Under the pieces are notes generated by a model. The model ran no database searches. It saw only the letters and a list, made by a program, of their open reading frames with translations, and was not told where the DNA came from. A program made the position numbers and the translations under genes. DNA of 64,000 nucleotides. It comes from Valencia hispanica (lineage: Eukaryota; Chordata; Actinopteri; Cyprinodontiformes; Valenciidae). How positions within the stretch are numbered: position 1 is the first letter of the stretch; the number at the start of each line of letters is the position of its first letter. Below are positions 1 to 11,129 of the stretch, in pieces. Location of the stretch: the NCBI GenBank assembly GCA_963556495.2, contig OY747705.1:9342501-9406500 (forward strand). Reading direction: 5' to 3'.

Positions 1-241
1 TTTTTACAGACCGCTTTTGAAACTTTACCCTTTTTGTCTTAGTGTGGAGCAGGCCTCTGAAACTTGCGGCCACACTACAAAGCTTTGCACTGAAGAGTGT
101 TGCTGAAAATAGGAGGTACTGTTACTACTTAGTGTGGTACATGTGGATATGGGATATGTCTTTATTGAGAGCAAAGCAGAACCTAAGTCAGATTCTTTGA
201 GTACACAAACGTGGCAAATAAAGATGATTCTGATTCAACTA
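1..241. other. Unassigned non-coding sequence
   Basis: No coding exon, RNA gene or recognisable repeat boundary is visible in this AT-rich stretch. The short open frames have no family resemblance. Confidence 0.4.
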
Positions 242-571
242 TACATCCATCATCTATACCTGTCTGTCATTGCAAGGTGGTGGGGGGGGACTGGTGCCTA
301 TCTCAAGAGGTCATTGGGTAAGAGGCGAGCTGCTCCCTGGACTAGTTGCCAGTCTATTACAGGACAACACTGAGAGACAGGACCAACAACTATTCACACA
401 CACACTCACGCCTAAGGACAATTAAGAAATACCAGTCATGTTTTTGGACTGTGGAACGAAGCCCAAGTACCCTAAGAGAACCCACACCGTCTTTCCATGA
501 TGATCCCAGGCTGGAAATTGAACCCAGCACCGTGTCGCTGCAAGGCAACAGTGCTACCAACTGTGCAGCCC
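242..571 (-). repeat. tRNA-derived SINE copy (minus orientation)
   Basis: Read on the minus strand, this begins with a GGGCTGCACAGTTGG-like head and a tRNA-like promoter segment. It continues through the 'heading/title line' block shared with the copies at 2519-2827 and 26597-26978, and ends in the ATGGATGTAT tail typical of this family. It is degraded, with several indels in the middle. Family assignment rests on similarity to the better copies in this window and on the Pol III box B (GGTTCAAATCC-type) seen there. Confidence 0.7.
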
Positions 572-1180
572 TATGGTACATTCATGTATCAGAAAAAAGA
601 TTGGAAATTTGAGTTTCCAACTGGCTGGTCACCAGTCAGGGTGGATCAGGCTGAAAGGTGCCTGCGTGCGTAAGTAAGTAAAAAGGTAAGCAAGTCAAAA
701 TGTATTTATAGAGCACCTTTCATAGATGGCGCTATCACAAGGCGCTGCAAAACCCAAAGTAAAAACTGGGTGAAACATGTAACATGTAGGACCTCCGACC
801 CCAGAACTTTATACATCCCACTAATAATATATCAGAATAAAACCACGGTAAAGAAGGTATTATCAATACCACAAACATCGGGAATAAAAGAAAAAAATAA
901 ACAAGAGTGACACACAAAACAGTACCAAAAAAAGTTAACACACACAATGAGGAAAGGCCTGGTTGAACAAATAGGTTTTCAAAAGTTTGTTTTAAAACCT
1001 CTATGGAGTTCCAGGGACGAACTATTCCACAGTCTGGAAACCAGGGCCTGTAGTTCCCAATCTAGTGTGTGGAACAGCTAGCAGGTTTTGAGCTGTGGAT
1101 CGAGGGTTCCACAAGGTAGTATGTGGGGATAAAAGCTGTAATAAATAGTCAGGGGCCTGACCATATTGTAGATGTTATGA
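572..1180. repeat. Degenerate interspersed repeat, probably the 3' part of a LINE
   Basis: A stretch beginning near 695 with 'atttatagagcacctttcat' and running to about 1180 has the look of a dispersed fish retroposon. I recognise the style but cannot place it in a named family. No open frame of significance is present. Confidence 0.3.
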
Positions 1181-2518
1181 TTACTGTCAGTGCATCTCTA
1201 ACACATATAATGCAGTCCCCTATATTTTCATAATCTTGTTCAAATATTACCATGCCACGTCTTTATTTTCATCATCTCGTTTCATCAACAAATGATTTTC
1301 TGAATCTCTACATTTCTTCTCATTTACATCCTACAGTGTAAAGAAACACATCATTAGTAATGATAGGTGTTTCAAGGTAATGATTCATTACCTTTGAAAC
1401 ACTGTCATAAAAATGTATACATGTTTTTTAGTTGTTTTTTTTTGCTTCATTCTCTTTCACTGAATAACTACAATATTTTTGTTGCGCTCTACAGACAAGC
1501 CTCCGAAGCTTAACTCTCAATTTAAACGTTAACAGAAAGATTGCAGGCAGTTCGAAGTCTATTTTTCTTTCATGACCACATTTAAGTTCACCCCCAGTGA
1601 CAGATAAAGGCCTCCAGTTGTTTCTACATTACAAATCTAAGTAATGAGAGAGCACATCCTCTTCCAGTTCTGGGCATTCATATATTAAAGCATAATGAAT
1701 ATTATCTGCTCTTGCCCAGATTCTAAAATGCCAAATAGTATTCAATAATTAAAGATAGAGCAAAGATAGAAAAGCTGTGCGAGGAAATGTAAGCACAATA
1801 TTGTTACATCCATCCGACTAAAAAGCTATATTAGAAGAAGGGCCAGGAGGTTTGTCAGTTCGCTGCTCATGAACGAGATGCCAGAGACGGGACATCAGCA
1901 GTGGTTTTACAGAAGCAACTGTTGCAGGCCATCAACCTCAGAAGTGCTCACCTGTGTCAAGTGTTTTCCAAACAGTTTGAATTTGTTTATTCTGCAGCAA
2001 GAAGGATTATTCATGATTGGAAAACTGCTGCTAATCTTCTCAGGATTGGATGTATCAGGTAAGAGGAATTGCAACAGCAACCAAAGAGCTCCTTCTTAAG
2101 CCTATAGTTTATACTTCTCCGTTAGCAAGTTTGCACTGACACGCACATGTATCTACGGAGGCCTTTTCCTTTCAGACTTTTCCCTTGCCTGGGGAGTCTT
2201 GCGAAGCAATTCACCTCGAGGACAACAGGGGTTAGGGTTTCATAGCGTTTTTCTGGGGAGGTCCTGCCACTGTTGCAGTCATGTCTCTGGTTAACAACGG
2301 TGTGTTTATTTTTAAACCAAAACTCCGAGGTTTCGACAGACATTTAAAAAATTTGGGATGTCTCTGCCAACCTCTGGCACTGAGCACTTGCATCGAAAGA
2401 TGACGTCGCTGACAGAGAAGTTTTTTTTCTCAAACAGGAACGTTTTTGCAAGTGATATTCAGTACATACAAACAGCAAACATTGATTCTTTTTATTTATT
2501 TATTGTTTAATGAAAAAA
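1181..2518. other. Non-coding DNA with a short hairpin
   Basis: There is no gene here. A near-perfect inverted repeat lies at 1367-1401: arms of about 17 nt starting GTGTTTCAAGGTAATGA, with one extra A in the right arm. The remainder is AT-rich and shows no recognisable family. Confidence 0.4.
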
Positions 2519-2827
2519 GGGCTGCACAGTGGCACATTTGGTAGCACTGTTGCCTTGCAGCAAGGAGGTCCTGGGTTCAAATCCCAGCCTGGGGTCTTTC
2601 TCCCTAGAGTTTGCATGTTCTCCCTGTGCATGCATGGGTTCCCTCCGGGTACTCCGGCTTCTTCCCACAGTCCGAAAACATGCCTGTTCTTTCTTAATTG
2701 TCCCCAGGTGTGAGTGCATGCATAGTTGTTTGCCCTGCGATGGACTGGCGGCCTGTTCAGGGTGGATAGGGACCAGCCCCCCACCGCAACCCTACATAGG
2801 ATAGACGGTATAGATAATGGATGGATG
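2519..2827 (+). repeat. tRNA-derived SINE, best-preserved copy
   Basis: The head GGGCTGCACAGTGGCACATTT is followed by a plausible Pol III A box (TGGCACATTTGG) and, about 45 nt later, a perfect B box (GGTTCAAATCC). Then comes the long conserved body (around 2600-2770) and a 3' tail built from GGATGGATG units. Sister copies in this window lie at 242-571 (minus), 3976-4128, 26597-26978 and, as a 3' fragment, about 41656-41765. Any open frames across it are artefacts of the repeat. Confidence 0.8.
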
Positions 2828-2881
2828 TATAACAAAAAGCAAAGCTAAAGAATATATTGCTCATTGGGAAAAATCTAACAA

Positions 2882-2944
2882 ACACACACACACACACATA
2901 TATATATATATTTATATATATATATATATATGTGTTTATATATA
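2882..2944. repeat. Compound (CA)n(TA)n microsatellite
   Basis: A run of CA dinucleotides passes directly into TA dinucleotides with small interruptions. Confidence 0.9.
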
Positions 2945-3049
2945 AGGATTATACTGCAGTTGCACCTAAAATTCTCAAATTTGGTTTATAGGCAAAATAT
3001 ACAACTTAGTAGCCATTTGCGATAAACAAAGCATTAAAAATTATTTAAG

Positions 3050-3310
3050 CAAAATGGAATAGAATAGAAACATCCTTTACTTTTCCACGGAGGGTAGACT
3101 CAGGTGTAACAGCAGCTAACAGGCAATCAGAGCACTTAGATTCATACAAGAAGATATGAAAGAACTGAATTTAAAATAATGACATACTGTACATGGAAGG
3201 ATATTACAAGACAAAGATACTTTGCAGTTATTAAAAATATAAATGGCAGACTCAAATTTGACAAAATGTGTAACTGAGCAGCATAATGTACAAAGAGCTC
3301 AACACAACCA
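3050..3310. repeat. LINE-tail-like dispersed repeat
   Basis: The segment 'ccacggagggtagactcagg' with 'tgtaacagcagc' matches the start of a second copy at about 42960-43230 ('ccaagtggggaaattcaggt' with 'gtaacagcagc'). Both continue into similar AT-rich sequence with scattered ACAAG and TAAAGA motifs. It is probably the 3' end of a LINE family with no intact coding region here. Confidence 0.45.
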
Positions 3311-3539
3311 ATGTTACAATTGGTTTCTCCAAATTTACCACGCTGTCACTTCTACCGACTAATGCTCCTTCAAATTGATTAACTCTTCATGATAAGCATC
3401 TTTACTGCTCGGAAACTATTTTGCTGTTATGACTTGTTGCCAAGTGGGATTCAGAGCAACACCCTGGGTCAACGCTGGTTGACCCGGGGGGCAAAGAGGC
3501 CTCCCGTTAAATAATATTCTTGTGTTCATGTGCTGCAGC

Positions 3540-3905
3540 CTCGCTTTTTAAATCACTCTTGGGATTCTCAAAACTGTTAATGTCAGCTGACTTTGACAGC
3601 CACTCAAGCATCTTTCAGGAAGTCTCCCGTAGATTTCTTGGAAATCATGGCGCTGTTAGACACGACCCCTCACAGACAGCATGACATTTTCTTCTGATTT
3701 CCTGATACTTGCTTGAATCCATCTTGGCTTCCACACGCTGCAGGTTTCCAGTGCCAGAGGACGCAAAGCAGTCCCAGAGCATCATTGTGCCCCTGCCGTG
3801 CTTCACTTTTCCTTTTATCCCTCATTCTTCCTCCTCCAGACACACTCCATTCTCATAGGCCCAATAAGTAGTAGTTTTGATTCATCACCCCACATAAAAA
3901 GAATT
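3540..3905 (-). pseudogene. Tc1/mariner-like transposase remnant
   Basis: On the minus strand the sequence still reads like the middle of a Tc1-family transposase. Translation across about 3770-3900 gives a 'W-DES' type motif, then words resembling the family's YWAYENGV region, and the complement of 'gcatcattgtgcccctgccg', the G-rich strand block. Frames are broken, both terminal repeats are missing, and no product is expected. Confidence 0.5.
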
Positions 3906-3975
3906 ACAAAACCTTGTTGGATATATATGCATCTATTTAATCTAGTCTAATTTGCTTTAGGAGAATGACTTCATG

Positions 3976-4128
3976 TTGGGCTGCACAGTGGCTCATTTGG
4001 TAGCACTGTTGCCTTGCAGCAAGAAGCCCTGAGTTCAAATCCAAGCCTTTCTGCATGGAGTTTGGAGAGAGGCACCAGCCCCCCACAACCCTGCAGAGGA
4101 TGGACGAGTATAGGTGATGGATGGAGAA
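3976..4128 (+). repeat. Internally deleted SINE copy
   Basis: It has the same head (GGGCTGCACAGTGG) and B-box region as the copy at 2519. The central body is missing, so the head joins almost directly to the tail segment with the CACCAGCCCCCCA block and a GATGGATGG end. Confidence 0.7.
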
Positions 4129-5313
4129 TAATTCCATTTTACGTGTTAATGCATATCTGCATGAATTTGTGAAGTCACACTTCCAGTAGCACTTAATTTC
4201 CACTAGAGGACAGCATAGCCTAAAATATTTGCTTAGGTTGTCTTCATTTCTCCTGCCCCTTCTTTCCGGTTTATTACGTTTATTATGATGACTGGAGATT
4301 TCAAGGGTTGGGAGGAAAAGTTCTGGTCTACTGTGAGATAGAGCAATAAAAAAGTAACCGTTATGTGTCCAGAGTTCTGCAAGAGTTTCAGTGTCAAAAA
4401 CCAATCGGTCTTCCGATTACTGAGAGAAATGCTAAACTGCTGGCACATCTCTATCCGCAGACATAGGCCATCTGCAAACATAGGCTCTGGAACAGCTACA
4501 AAATTTTAAATCTCTACAACAGAGTATTTTTAGATATTTTTTATAGTTGATTTTGGGCAGTTTTTATCATTCACAAACTCCCAAGCACAAAGGATGAGAA
4601 AGAAACTAATTTTATCAATACCATTCCGCACACTTTTGTAAGTGTATATTATATGTTTAAGTAATAAATTAATAATTTAAACTAAGTTAATAATTCTAAA
4701 GAAAAAGACAAAAGAATTTGACATTTCTAACTTCGGAAAGAAAATGACTTTAGTTGAAAAGGAACACTGGCATGTCTTTGCATTTTAATAATGACAAGTG
4801 TAGAGAATAGGAATCTGTTTATTTGTGTAGCAAGATTTAAAACAGGGCAAAGTGCAGCAGAAAAATTCAAATATTATATAATCCACTCAAATCAGATAGT
4901 AAAAATTTTGTTTACATTAAAAATTACTTGACAAACAAAAGCCAAGGTACAATTAAAACATGTGTCATTGCAGCAGGAGACAAAACAAATTGATACCAAA
5001 ATCATGACAGAAATGGTTAAACAGAAGTTAAAGACAAATCCTAAACACATCTTTAATGAGAAAGCACGCTTTGCTTGTGCTCCTTGGTGTTGTAGCTAAA
5101 CATGCATACAAAAAGGTTAGAGTAAAATATCAGCCAACAAGGAAGAGCTCAATTTGTTCAACTGAGGTTCTGTTGGGAAGTTATGAGCAGACAAAAACGT
5201 ACTTTAAGTTGACAATCTTTTCAGACTCCAGTGGCTGGACGCCATTGCTAACAGTTAGCCTATGCCAGACATCTTGGTTCATGAGAATGGTATTTTGCAA
5301 ATCTATAAAAAAA
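4129..5313. other. AT-rich non-coding DNA
   Basis: No exon with splice sites and no recognisable repeat was seen. The longest open frames (for example about 3937-4404 on the minus strand) run across the SINE and flanking DNA and have no family resemblance. Confidence 0.5.
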
Positions 5314-5640
5314 TATTAATTTTCTACCAAAAACCGTCAGTGGAGAGCCCTCTTCAGGTTAAAACTTTACAGTGGACTTGAATTTGAATCACGCATTGCT
5401 ACTGGCTCAGCCATAATGGCTGACGTCAGCCATCCTGCCACTGTGGAGTATAAAACAGACCCAGACATCTGTAGCGAGTTGGAGTTGGAATAGCAAGGAA
5501 GTGTTGATGCCGCCCCACTCTGCCCCCCCCCCCACCGTCCCTCGGTCCTCCAGGCAACGCCTCCTTTTGCCACAGTTTTCAAACCGGAAATATAGGTGGA
5601 GAAAGACTCTGGTAGGGGGGTGAGTTGCTCTTTTAACCAT
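5314..5640 (-). repeat. Dispersed repeat D, copy 1 (minus)
   Basis: On the minus strand this reads from 'ggttaaaagagcaactcacc' through 'gcgttgcctgg' and the palindrome GGCTGACGTCAGCC to 'acggtttttggtagaaaat'. The same landmarks occur in the same order on the plus strand at 12364-12560, so the two copies are inverted relative to each other and flank LRRC8D. Copy 1 carries about 80 extra bases, including a poly-C run. The landmarks suggest a non-autonomous DNA transposon, but I cannot assign a superfamily. Confidence 0.65.
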
Positions 5641-5673
5641 CGTCAAGCTTGCAGCAGACTTTCACTGTTGTTA

Positions 5674-6192
5674 CATTGCCTCGCAAAAGTATACATACCC
5701 TTGAACTCAAATTTAACTCAATACTTTCAATGTTTGTGAAGCAAACTGTAAAGGGAGACTTGCTGTAGTTTTGTTTTCATCAGAGGAACAATTTTGCATT
5801 GCAGGAGCCACACTTGTGAAGTGCACATCTGACAGTCTGTCAACAGATTATCCCACCTCAGCAAAGGATCTCTGTAGCTCTTCCGGAGTTGATAATTACC
5901 TCAATACCTGCTTTCTAGATTAATTGCCCGACCTTTTAGTTTAGGTGGATTTGGCAGGTCTGCAGTTGTGCCACCCCCATTTTTAAAATGGTAGACATAA
6001 CACGGCTTCATGAGATGTTCAAATTATGGGAATATGTTATGTGATCCAACCCTGCTTAGTTCCTTAGTCTTCATGATGCTGTAATCTTCTCTAAAAAACC
6101 TCTGTGGTCTACACAGAGCAACAAAAACATTGACATTTGTGGTTGGAATGTGAAACAAGATTAAGGGGTATGAATACATCTGCAAGGCGCTG
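5674..6192. mobile_element. Short Tc1-like non-autonomous element (family E)
   Basis: The left end 'cattgcctcgcaaaagtat' and the right end 'atacatctgcaaggcgctg' are inverted versions of one another, as are the next bases (CATACCCTTGAA and AAGGGGTATGAA). The interior is only about 450 bp and has no transposase frame. It is related to the termini at 20354 and 25002. Confidence 0.6.
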
Positions 6193-6943
6193 AAGGAGTG
6201 TCTGCTCTGTGATATCCCGCAGACAGACAAGGAAGGCTAGTAGTATTTGGCTAATAGTTTTCTCTTGAACCATATGAAAAGTTTTAGTTTCATCTCACTT
6301 TTCTTTTGGAACAGGCAGTTGCAACTAATGCAATGTAAAAAATTTGTTCAGAAAAGTTGCCAAAACCAAATTTATTTCCTTAACTCAAAAGCAACACAAC
6401 TACCAACACTGTCCCCCTGGATGACTGTTTAGCTAGTTTAGTCCAAAAGTGAATCTAAGTGCTTTTACCTGTAAAAACAGTGGTGAGGTCTGTTAAATAA
6501 TAATCAAAGATTTAACTTTAAAAATGGAAGAAATCTGTCCGTTAAAACAAAATCTTTATGGCATATTGGGAAGACAGATCATTTTTGTAGGGATGTATCA
6601 GAAGATTGAGGTATGTCAAGCAGAAAGCTATCGTTAGCAAAGTAGCAAAGCTACCTAAATTCACTAAGCATATTTAGGCATGCAAAAGATTAGGAAATAA
6701 CAGTGTTCTAATTCCCAATATGTTTTCACATGATCCAAACAAATAAATAAAAGAATACATTCAAACATGTGACAGGCCATAAGACAGGCCATAATACTGT
6801 CAGGGTTTTCACTACATTTTCTTTATAAACACCACACTTATAGGCTTTGGGCTAAGCTAATCTGCAGAGTGCACTCAAGGTTAAACTACAATTTATTTTG
6901 TGTGCAAGAAACAATAGGATAAAAGGCATAAAATTCCACTAAA
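6193..6943. other. 3' flank of LRRC8D
   Basis: This lies directly downstream of the LRRC8D stop codon on the minus strand. A canonical AATAAA (minus strand) at 6892-6897 is about 47 nt past the stop and could serve as a proximal poly(A) signal. Sequence further left could belong to a longer 3' UTR, and its boundary cannot be seen. No other gene was found. Confidence 0.45.
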
Positions 6944-9499
6944 CTACCGCCCTTCCATTAAACATTTGCACCCATTTGGAAAGGAAACACCAGTTTCCTG
7001 ATTTATGCTCTCTTTGACTTCAATAGGCAGGGACTCAAAGAGATGGTCTTCTACGACCAGACAGCTCCTGCGAAGGAGACTGCAGTGACCGAGCTGAATT
7101 GGGAGACGGTCTATGCAGTTTCCCTTCAATTCCAGGTGTGTGAGCTGCGAGAGGTGGCCAATTTTTTCTGGAATGGAGGTGATGCAGTTGTGGCCGAGAT
7201 ATAAAGTCCTTAGCTTGACACACTTAAACAGCTGCTTGGGGACTACCTCGATTTTGTTGCCTGCAATGGCAAAATGTTGGAGGTTTTGCAGGAAGCCCAC
7301 CTCCGGTGGGATTACAGCTACTGAATTGTGACTTAGGTCTAGATACCTCAACTTGAAGAGAGTGAATAATGGTGAGGGCAGAGAATCTAGCTTGTTGTGT
7401 GAGAGATAGAGAGACTCCAGGTTTTTCACATGACTTATTGACAGTGGAATAATGATTATTTTGTTATACCACAGTTTAAGACAAGTTAGTCTTTTGAGGT
7501 GCTGGAAGCTGATGACCTCTTCAATAGTACGGATGTTGTTCGATTTTAGATCAAGTTCCTGAAGGTTGTTCAGACTGAAGATGGCATGGGGTATGCGCTC
7601 CAGCTCACAGTTATGTAATTCCAGCTCTGCAAGATTAATCATTTTCTTCAAAGTATTCAGCACTAAGAGCTTAGTGCCATCATTGTGAATAACTAATCTA
7701 ACCAGGTGTGGAGAGAGGTCTGTGATGTTTGTTGGGATCTTTGTCAGGTTGCTTTTAAGATGCAAAATCTTCAAGTGCCGGAGATCTCGCAGAGACTCGA
7801 GTCCGATCAGTTTGTTGTTTTCAGAGTTCAGGTTACCAATCAAATACAGCTCCCGTAAATTCTTCAACAAGTACACCCAGCTAGGAATCTCAGCAACATC
7901 TGTGAACTTGACATGAAGGCACCGGAGGTGATCACAGAGGAAAATAAAAGCAGTCTGCTCAACTTTGGCTGGACAGTGGTAAAAGTGCAACTCTTGAAGG
8001 TTGACCATTTGTGAGATCTTAGCCGTTATCTTGGCCTCTGGAATTAATTCTAATTTCAGGATTTCCAAGTCTGTAAGATCAAACACGGCATCTGGGAGAC
8101 CAGACAGCATGAAAAGATGAAGCTCCAATTTGTCTTGAGGATTGCGGGTCACATGCTGCCGTAACTTCTCAAAGGTCCACTCATGGTTAAGGCTGATCTC
8201 TCTAAGTTTGTTTTCACTCACCTCAGACAGAAAAACCCCAAAACGCTTTGAATACAACAGGTCATACTGATCAACCATGTGGAGGAGGAATGCAAAGTCA
8301 TTCTTTACATCAGGTATGTCACTGAAGCTGCTCTCCTCTCTGACCTTCTCAAAGGAATACTCCTTCAGAGGTCGACAAAAAAGCCAGAACAGCGTGTAAA
8401 TGCAGATAATGCCATAAACACATATGAGTGCAATATAACAGACAAGGAGTTTCTTTAACATAAAAGCCATGTTATGGGTGCAGTGAAACCTGGAATAACC
8501 CGTCAAGTGCTTTATTTCTGGTTCGCACACATGGTCAAAGTCTATAGATGCCACAAATGTCATTGTGTAGCACAGGATCAGAATAAATTTCACAGTTTTG
8601 ATAACTGTCTGAATGGCATAAAGTCTGTATATTAAATCACTGTCTTCAACGTGCGCACGGAATTTCCGGACCTTCTCAAACAGGGCTTTGGCCTGTTCAC
8701 CATCTTTCTTGTCCAGTATGGTCATGGAAGGAACTTCACTCACAAGCTTTTCGGCAGAAAAGGCGACTCCTGATTTGTTTCCTACTGGAGCTGATTGATT
8801 TGGACTTCCATCCTCGCTGGTTGTGGACAGATGTTTCAGGAGAGTGGAGGCACCAGCCAGCCTCTGCTTATTCTCCTCCGAGTCCTCGCACGCAGTCTCG
8901 GACAGGGCTTTGGTAGTCCAAGGTGACTCGAAACATTTTCCAAGTATGGAAACAAAATGTTCAACTTTTGAACTTGTCTTTGGGTATTTGAACCAGAAGT
9001 TGCTGCTGACCATCAGTACAATAGTATGAATTAGAGCAAGGTATGGGAAATATTTAGAATACCAAGGAAGGGCAACATGGTAGCACATCTGGTTGACAAA
9101 AACATATTGCTGAAAATCCAGCTTGGTTCTGACCCCTTTAGGCTGTGGCTGCATGAATGCAGATTGCTGTGGAAACGGATTTGAGGGGATGATACCTTTA
9201 GGAGGTCGTTTTGACATTAAAGGTGCAGCTTGCTCCCCAATTGCATTCTCCTTGTTCCACAAACCATCAGCTGGCTCTGGTGCGTGGGTTTCCAAGAAGC
9301 CCCCTGAACCATCTTGTGCTTGGTCCAAGATGGGAAGACAAACGACCTGGTCCTTCGTCAGCTGCATGGTTCCAGAAAATATGGCCAACATCAGCATGAC
9401 GATACCAAGATAATCCATAAAGACATCCCACCATGGTTTCAGAATCCTATAAGTCGGCTGGATGTCATTAAGAGAAGCTACTTCTGTGAGGGTGAACAT
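6944..9499 (-). CDS. lrrc8d: Volume-regulated anion channel subunit LRRC8D
   Basis: This 851-residue protein is a plasma-membrane subunit of the hexameric VRAC channel. It works with LRRC8A and, by established knowledge of the family, favours passage of uncharged and large organic osmolytes. Visible domains in order: TM1 about 23-46 after the conserved [16 protein letters not shown] start; a long variable first extracellular loop (about 55-125); TM2 about 149-171 beginning with KYFPYL; a cytosolic loop with SPWTTKALSETACEDSEENK and [16 protein letters not shown]3 about 298-319; TM4 about 351-374; then about 15 leucine-rich repeats from around residue 435 to the end. The LDFQQYVF stretch places a phenylalanine (F129) where LRRC8D has its characteristic pore-constriction residue, separating it from LRRC8C (leucine). 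The coding region is one uninterrupted exon. A 3' splice site (cttccttttgcag) ends two bases before the ATG, so the 5' UTR is spliced. Human LRRC8D is 858 aa as I recall. Confidence 0.97.
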   Translation of the reverse strand: MFTLTEVASLNDIQPTYRILKPWWDVFMDYLGIVMLMLAIFSGTMQLTKDQVVCLPILDQAQDGSGGFLETHAPEPADGLWNKENAIGEQAAPLMSKRPPKGIIPSNPFPQQSAFMQPQPKGVRTKLDFQQYVFVNQMCYHVALPWYSKYFPYLALIHTIVLMVSSNFWFKYPKTSSKVEHFVSILGKCFESPWTTKALSETACEDSEENKQRLAGASTLLKHLSTTSEDGSPNQSAPVGNKSGVAFSAEKLVSEVPSMTILDKKDGEQAKALFEKVRKFRAHVEDSDLIYRLYAIQTVIKTVKFILILCYTMTFVASIDFDHVCEPEIKHLTGYSRFHCTHNMAFMLKKLLVCYIALICVYGIICIYTLFWLFCRPLKEYSFEKVREESSFSDIPDVKNDFAFLLHMVDQYDLLYSKRFGVFLSEVSENKLREISLNHEWTFEKLRQHVTRNPQDKLELHLFMLSGLPDAVFDLTDLEILKLELIPEAKITAKISQMVNLQELHFYHCPAKVEQTAFIFLCDHLRCLHVKFTDVAEIPSWVYLLKNLRELYLIGNLNSENNKLIGLESLRDLRHLKILHLKSNLTKIPTNITDLSPHLVRLVIHNDGTKLLVLNTLKKMINLAELELHNCELERIPHAIFSLNNLQELDLKSNNIRTIEEVISFQHLKRLTCLKLWYNKIIIIPLSISHVKNLESLYLSHNKLDSLPSPLFTLFKLRYLDLSHNSVAVIPPEVGFLQNLQHFAIAGNKIEVVPKQLFKCVKLRTLYLGHNCITSIPEKIGHLSQLTHLELKGNCIDRLPIQLGHCSLLRRSCLVVEDHLFESLPIEVKESINQETGVSFPNGCKCLMEGR

Positions 9500-9515
9500 C
9501 CCTGCAAAAGGAAGC
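9500..9515 (-). promoter_or_regulatory. lrrc8d: 3' splice site in front of the LRRC8D coding exon
   Basis: On the minus strand a pyrimidine tract ending in TTTTGCAG is followed by GG and the ATG. This fixes the exon start at 9501 and shows that the 5' UTR is carried by upstream exon(s). The CpG-rich exon at about 13.9 kb is the natural partner. Confidence 0.8.
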
Positions 9516-10553
9516 AGTGAATGTTAACGTGACTGAAATGAAAAAGTAAGAAAACATGCATCAGGATTATTCAAACTGGATATTTCCACTTGTTAGGGGA
9601 CATGAACTTGTCAACTGAACTGTTTGTAACACCTGCACAATTAGGAACCTAAAAAAGGACTGGATATCACAGTGCCTTGTTTTCTCATACAGGCTTCGAC
9701 ACAAAGTACCAACTGAGCTGCTTGCAGCTAATTCTTCCATAATCACAGGTTGTGGCAGCCTCTCCCATGTTTGCCACCAAGAACTTGCTTTTGGAACGGC
9801 GTCTCAGCAGTAAACACCTTCTGAGCAAAAACAGCTTGGTTTATAGAATAAGGGGACTAAGAAAAAAACTCTGCCTTGTGATTCATTGCTAAAGATGTTT
9901 TTGGAATGAGGTTTAGCAGTCTTTTTATAACTTTTGCCTGTTGCTACACATTTTAAGTGACCCTTAGAGAAAAGTAGACTTACTTATGACTCTCAGAAGG
10001 CCTGGGCAGGACAGCCATGTGAGAATTTAAAGAATATGCCTTATTTGGACCTGGACAGCCCATGGCAGACGGGTGTTAGCATGTGCCACAAACTCAACAT
10101 GTTATTGTTTTATCTGAATTATGAATCTCTTTCTCTGCATTTCATTCAATTTTGGTCAAACGTTTAAGTGCTATTAACAGCGGAATGAATGCCACTTTAA
10201 ATTTGGGATCCCTTTTTCAGGGTGCAATGATTGTACGGTCTACAGCTTTAATGACTTCTATAATCTCCATAGGTTCAAAAATGTATATACACCTCCACTG
10301 TAAGCTAATTGTGTCCTTTAGCAGATTCCAGAGAAACCAGACTATTTTGTTGTCGTCAGCACGTTCCCAGGATAATTCCGACAGGAAACTGGATTTCTGT
10401 TACCATTAGAGTTGGTAGAGTTGATTCAAATAGGTTGTTTTTAATCATTCCAAATTAATGTGTGCTTTGAGTCATGGTCCTGTTGGAACATCCAGTTGTG
10501 TCAAAGCTTCCACCATCTATATTGGTGTAGATTCTCAGTCGGGACATACCAGT
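9516..10553. other. LRRC8D 5' intron, unassigned part
   Basis: Inferred intron between the non-coding first exon and the coding exon of LRRC8D. No exon-like conservation, RNA gene or clear repeat was recognised in this part. Confidence 0.45.
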
Positions 10554-10713
10554 CTTGAGAGTTAAAAAAATGAAAACAACAGGACTTCACTTGTTATCTT
10601 GAAGACATTCGACCTTTTATCCAAACAGAACTGAAGAAACCTTTTGGATGAGAGGTAAAATGGCTTCAAGATAACAATAGAAATCCAGTTGCTTTATTTT
10701 TTTAACTCTCAAG
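10554..10713. mobile_element. Palindromic MITE
   Basis: The outer arms 'cttgagagttaaaaaaat' and 'tttttttaactctcaag' are inverted repeats. The inner blocks (TTATCTTGAAGACATT / GGCTTCAAGATAAC and GGACTTC / GAAATCC) continue the palindrome, so nearly the whole 160 bp can fold on itself. It sits inside Tc1-like debris. Confidence 0.7.
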
Positions 10714-10934
10714 ACTTCAACCATCTGGTTGGTTGGTCGTTGTCAAAGCTAGCTGCTTTGAGCTGAACCAGTAGCATCAAAACAGATGCTACCACCACCA
10801 TGCTTGTAGGTCTGACTCTTCCACACAAATTTCTTTTCATTGTGGAGAGAAAAACTAGATGGTTGTCTGCTCTGATCGTGAAACGTTTCTCCCGAAGGTT
10901 TTTGGCTTTTTATAGGGGCAGCTGACAATTTCAA
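10714..10934 (-). pseudogene. Tc1-like transposase fragment (minus)
   Basis: The minus-strand translation includes KKFVWKSQTYKHGGGSICF, which resembles the Tc1 block '...VKHGGGSVMVWGC' in the middle of the catalytic domain. It is short, flanked by unrelated sequence, and not functional. Confidence 0.55.
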
Positions 10935-11129
10935 CTGTTACAAGCTGTTGGATCAGACACTTTCTTCTTGGGAATCTCCCTTCCCATCCATGTCGAGATA
11001 CTAATATTGTTAAACTGCCTCCACTGTAGACAGAAACGCAGATGTTTCAGCGTCTTCCGCTTTATGATCAGTTTGAGCCTCTGTGGTTCCTGTACATTCT
11101 TAACACTTACATTTCACTTGAGGTTGAAA

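Noticed and set aside
2519..2600. A functional tRNA gene at the SINE head
   Set aside because: The A and B boxes are present, but the segment lacks a cloverleaf and acceptor stem and is one of several dispersed copies with a SINE body.
7035..9520. Short frames on both strands inside LRRC8D, and similarly at 17835-19657 inside LRRC8C
   Set aside because: These are antisense or shifted-frame shadows of the long conserved leucine-rich-repeat coding regions.
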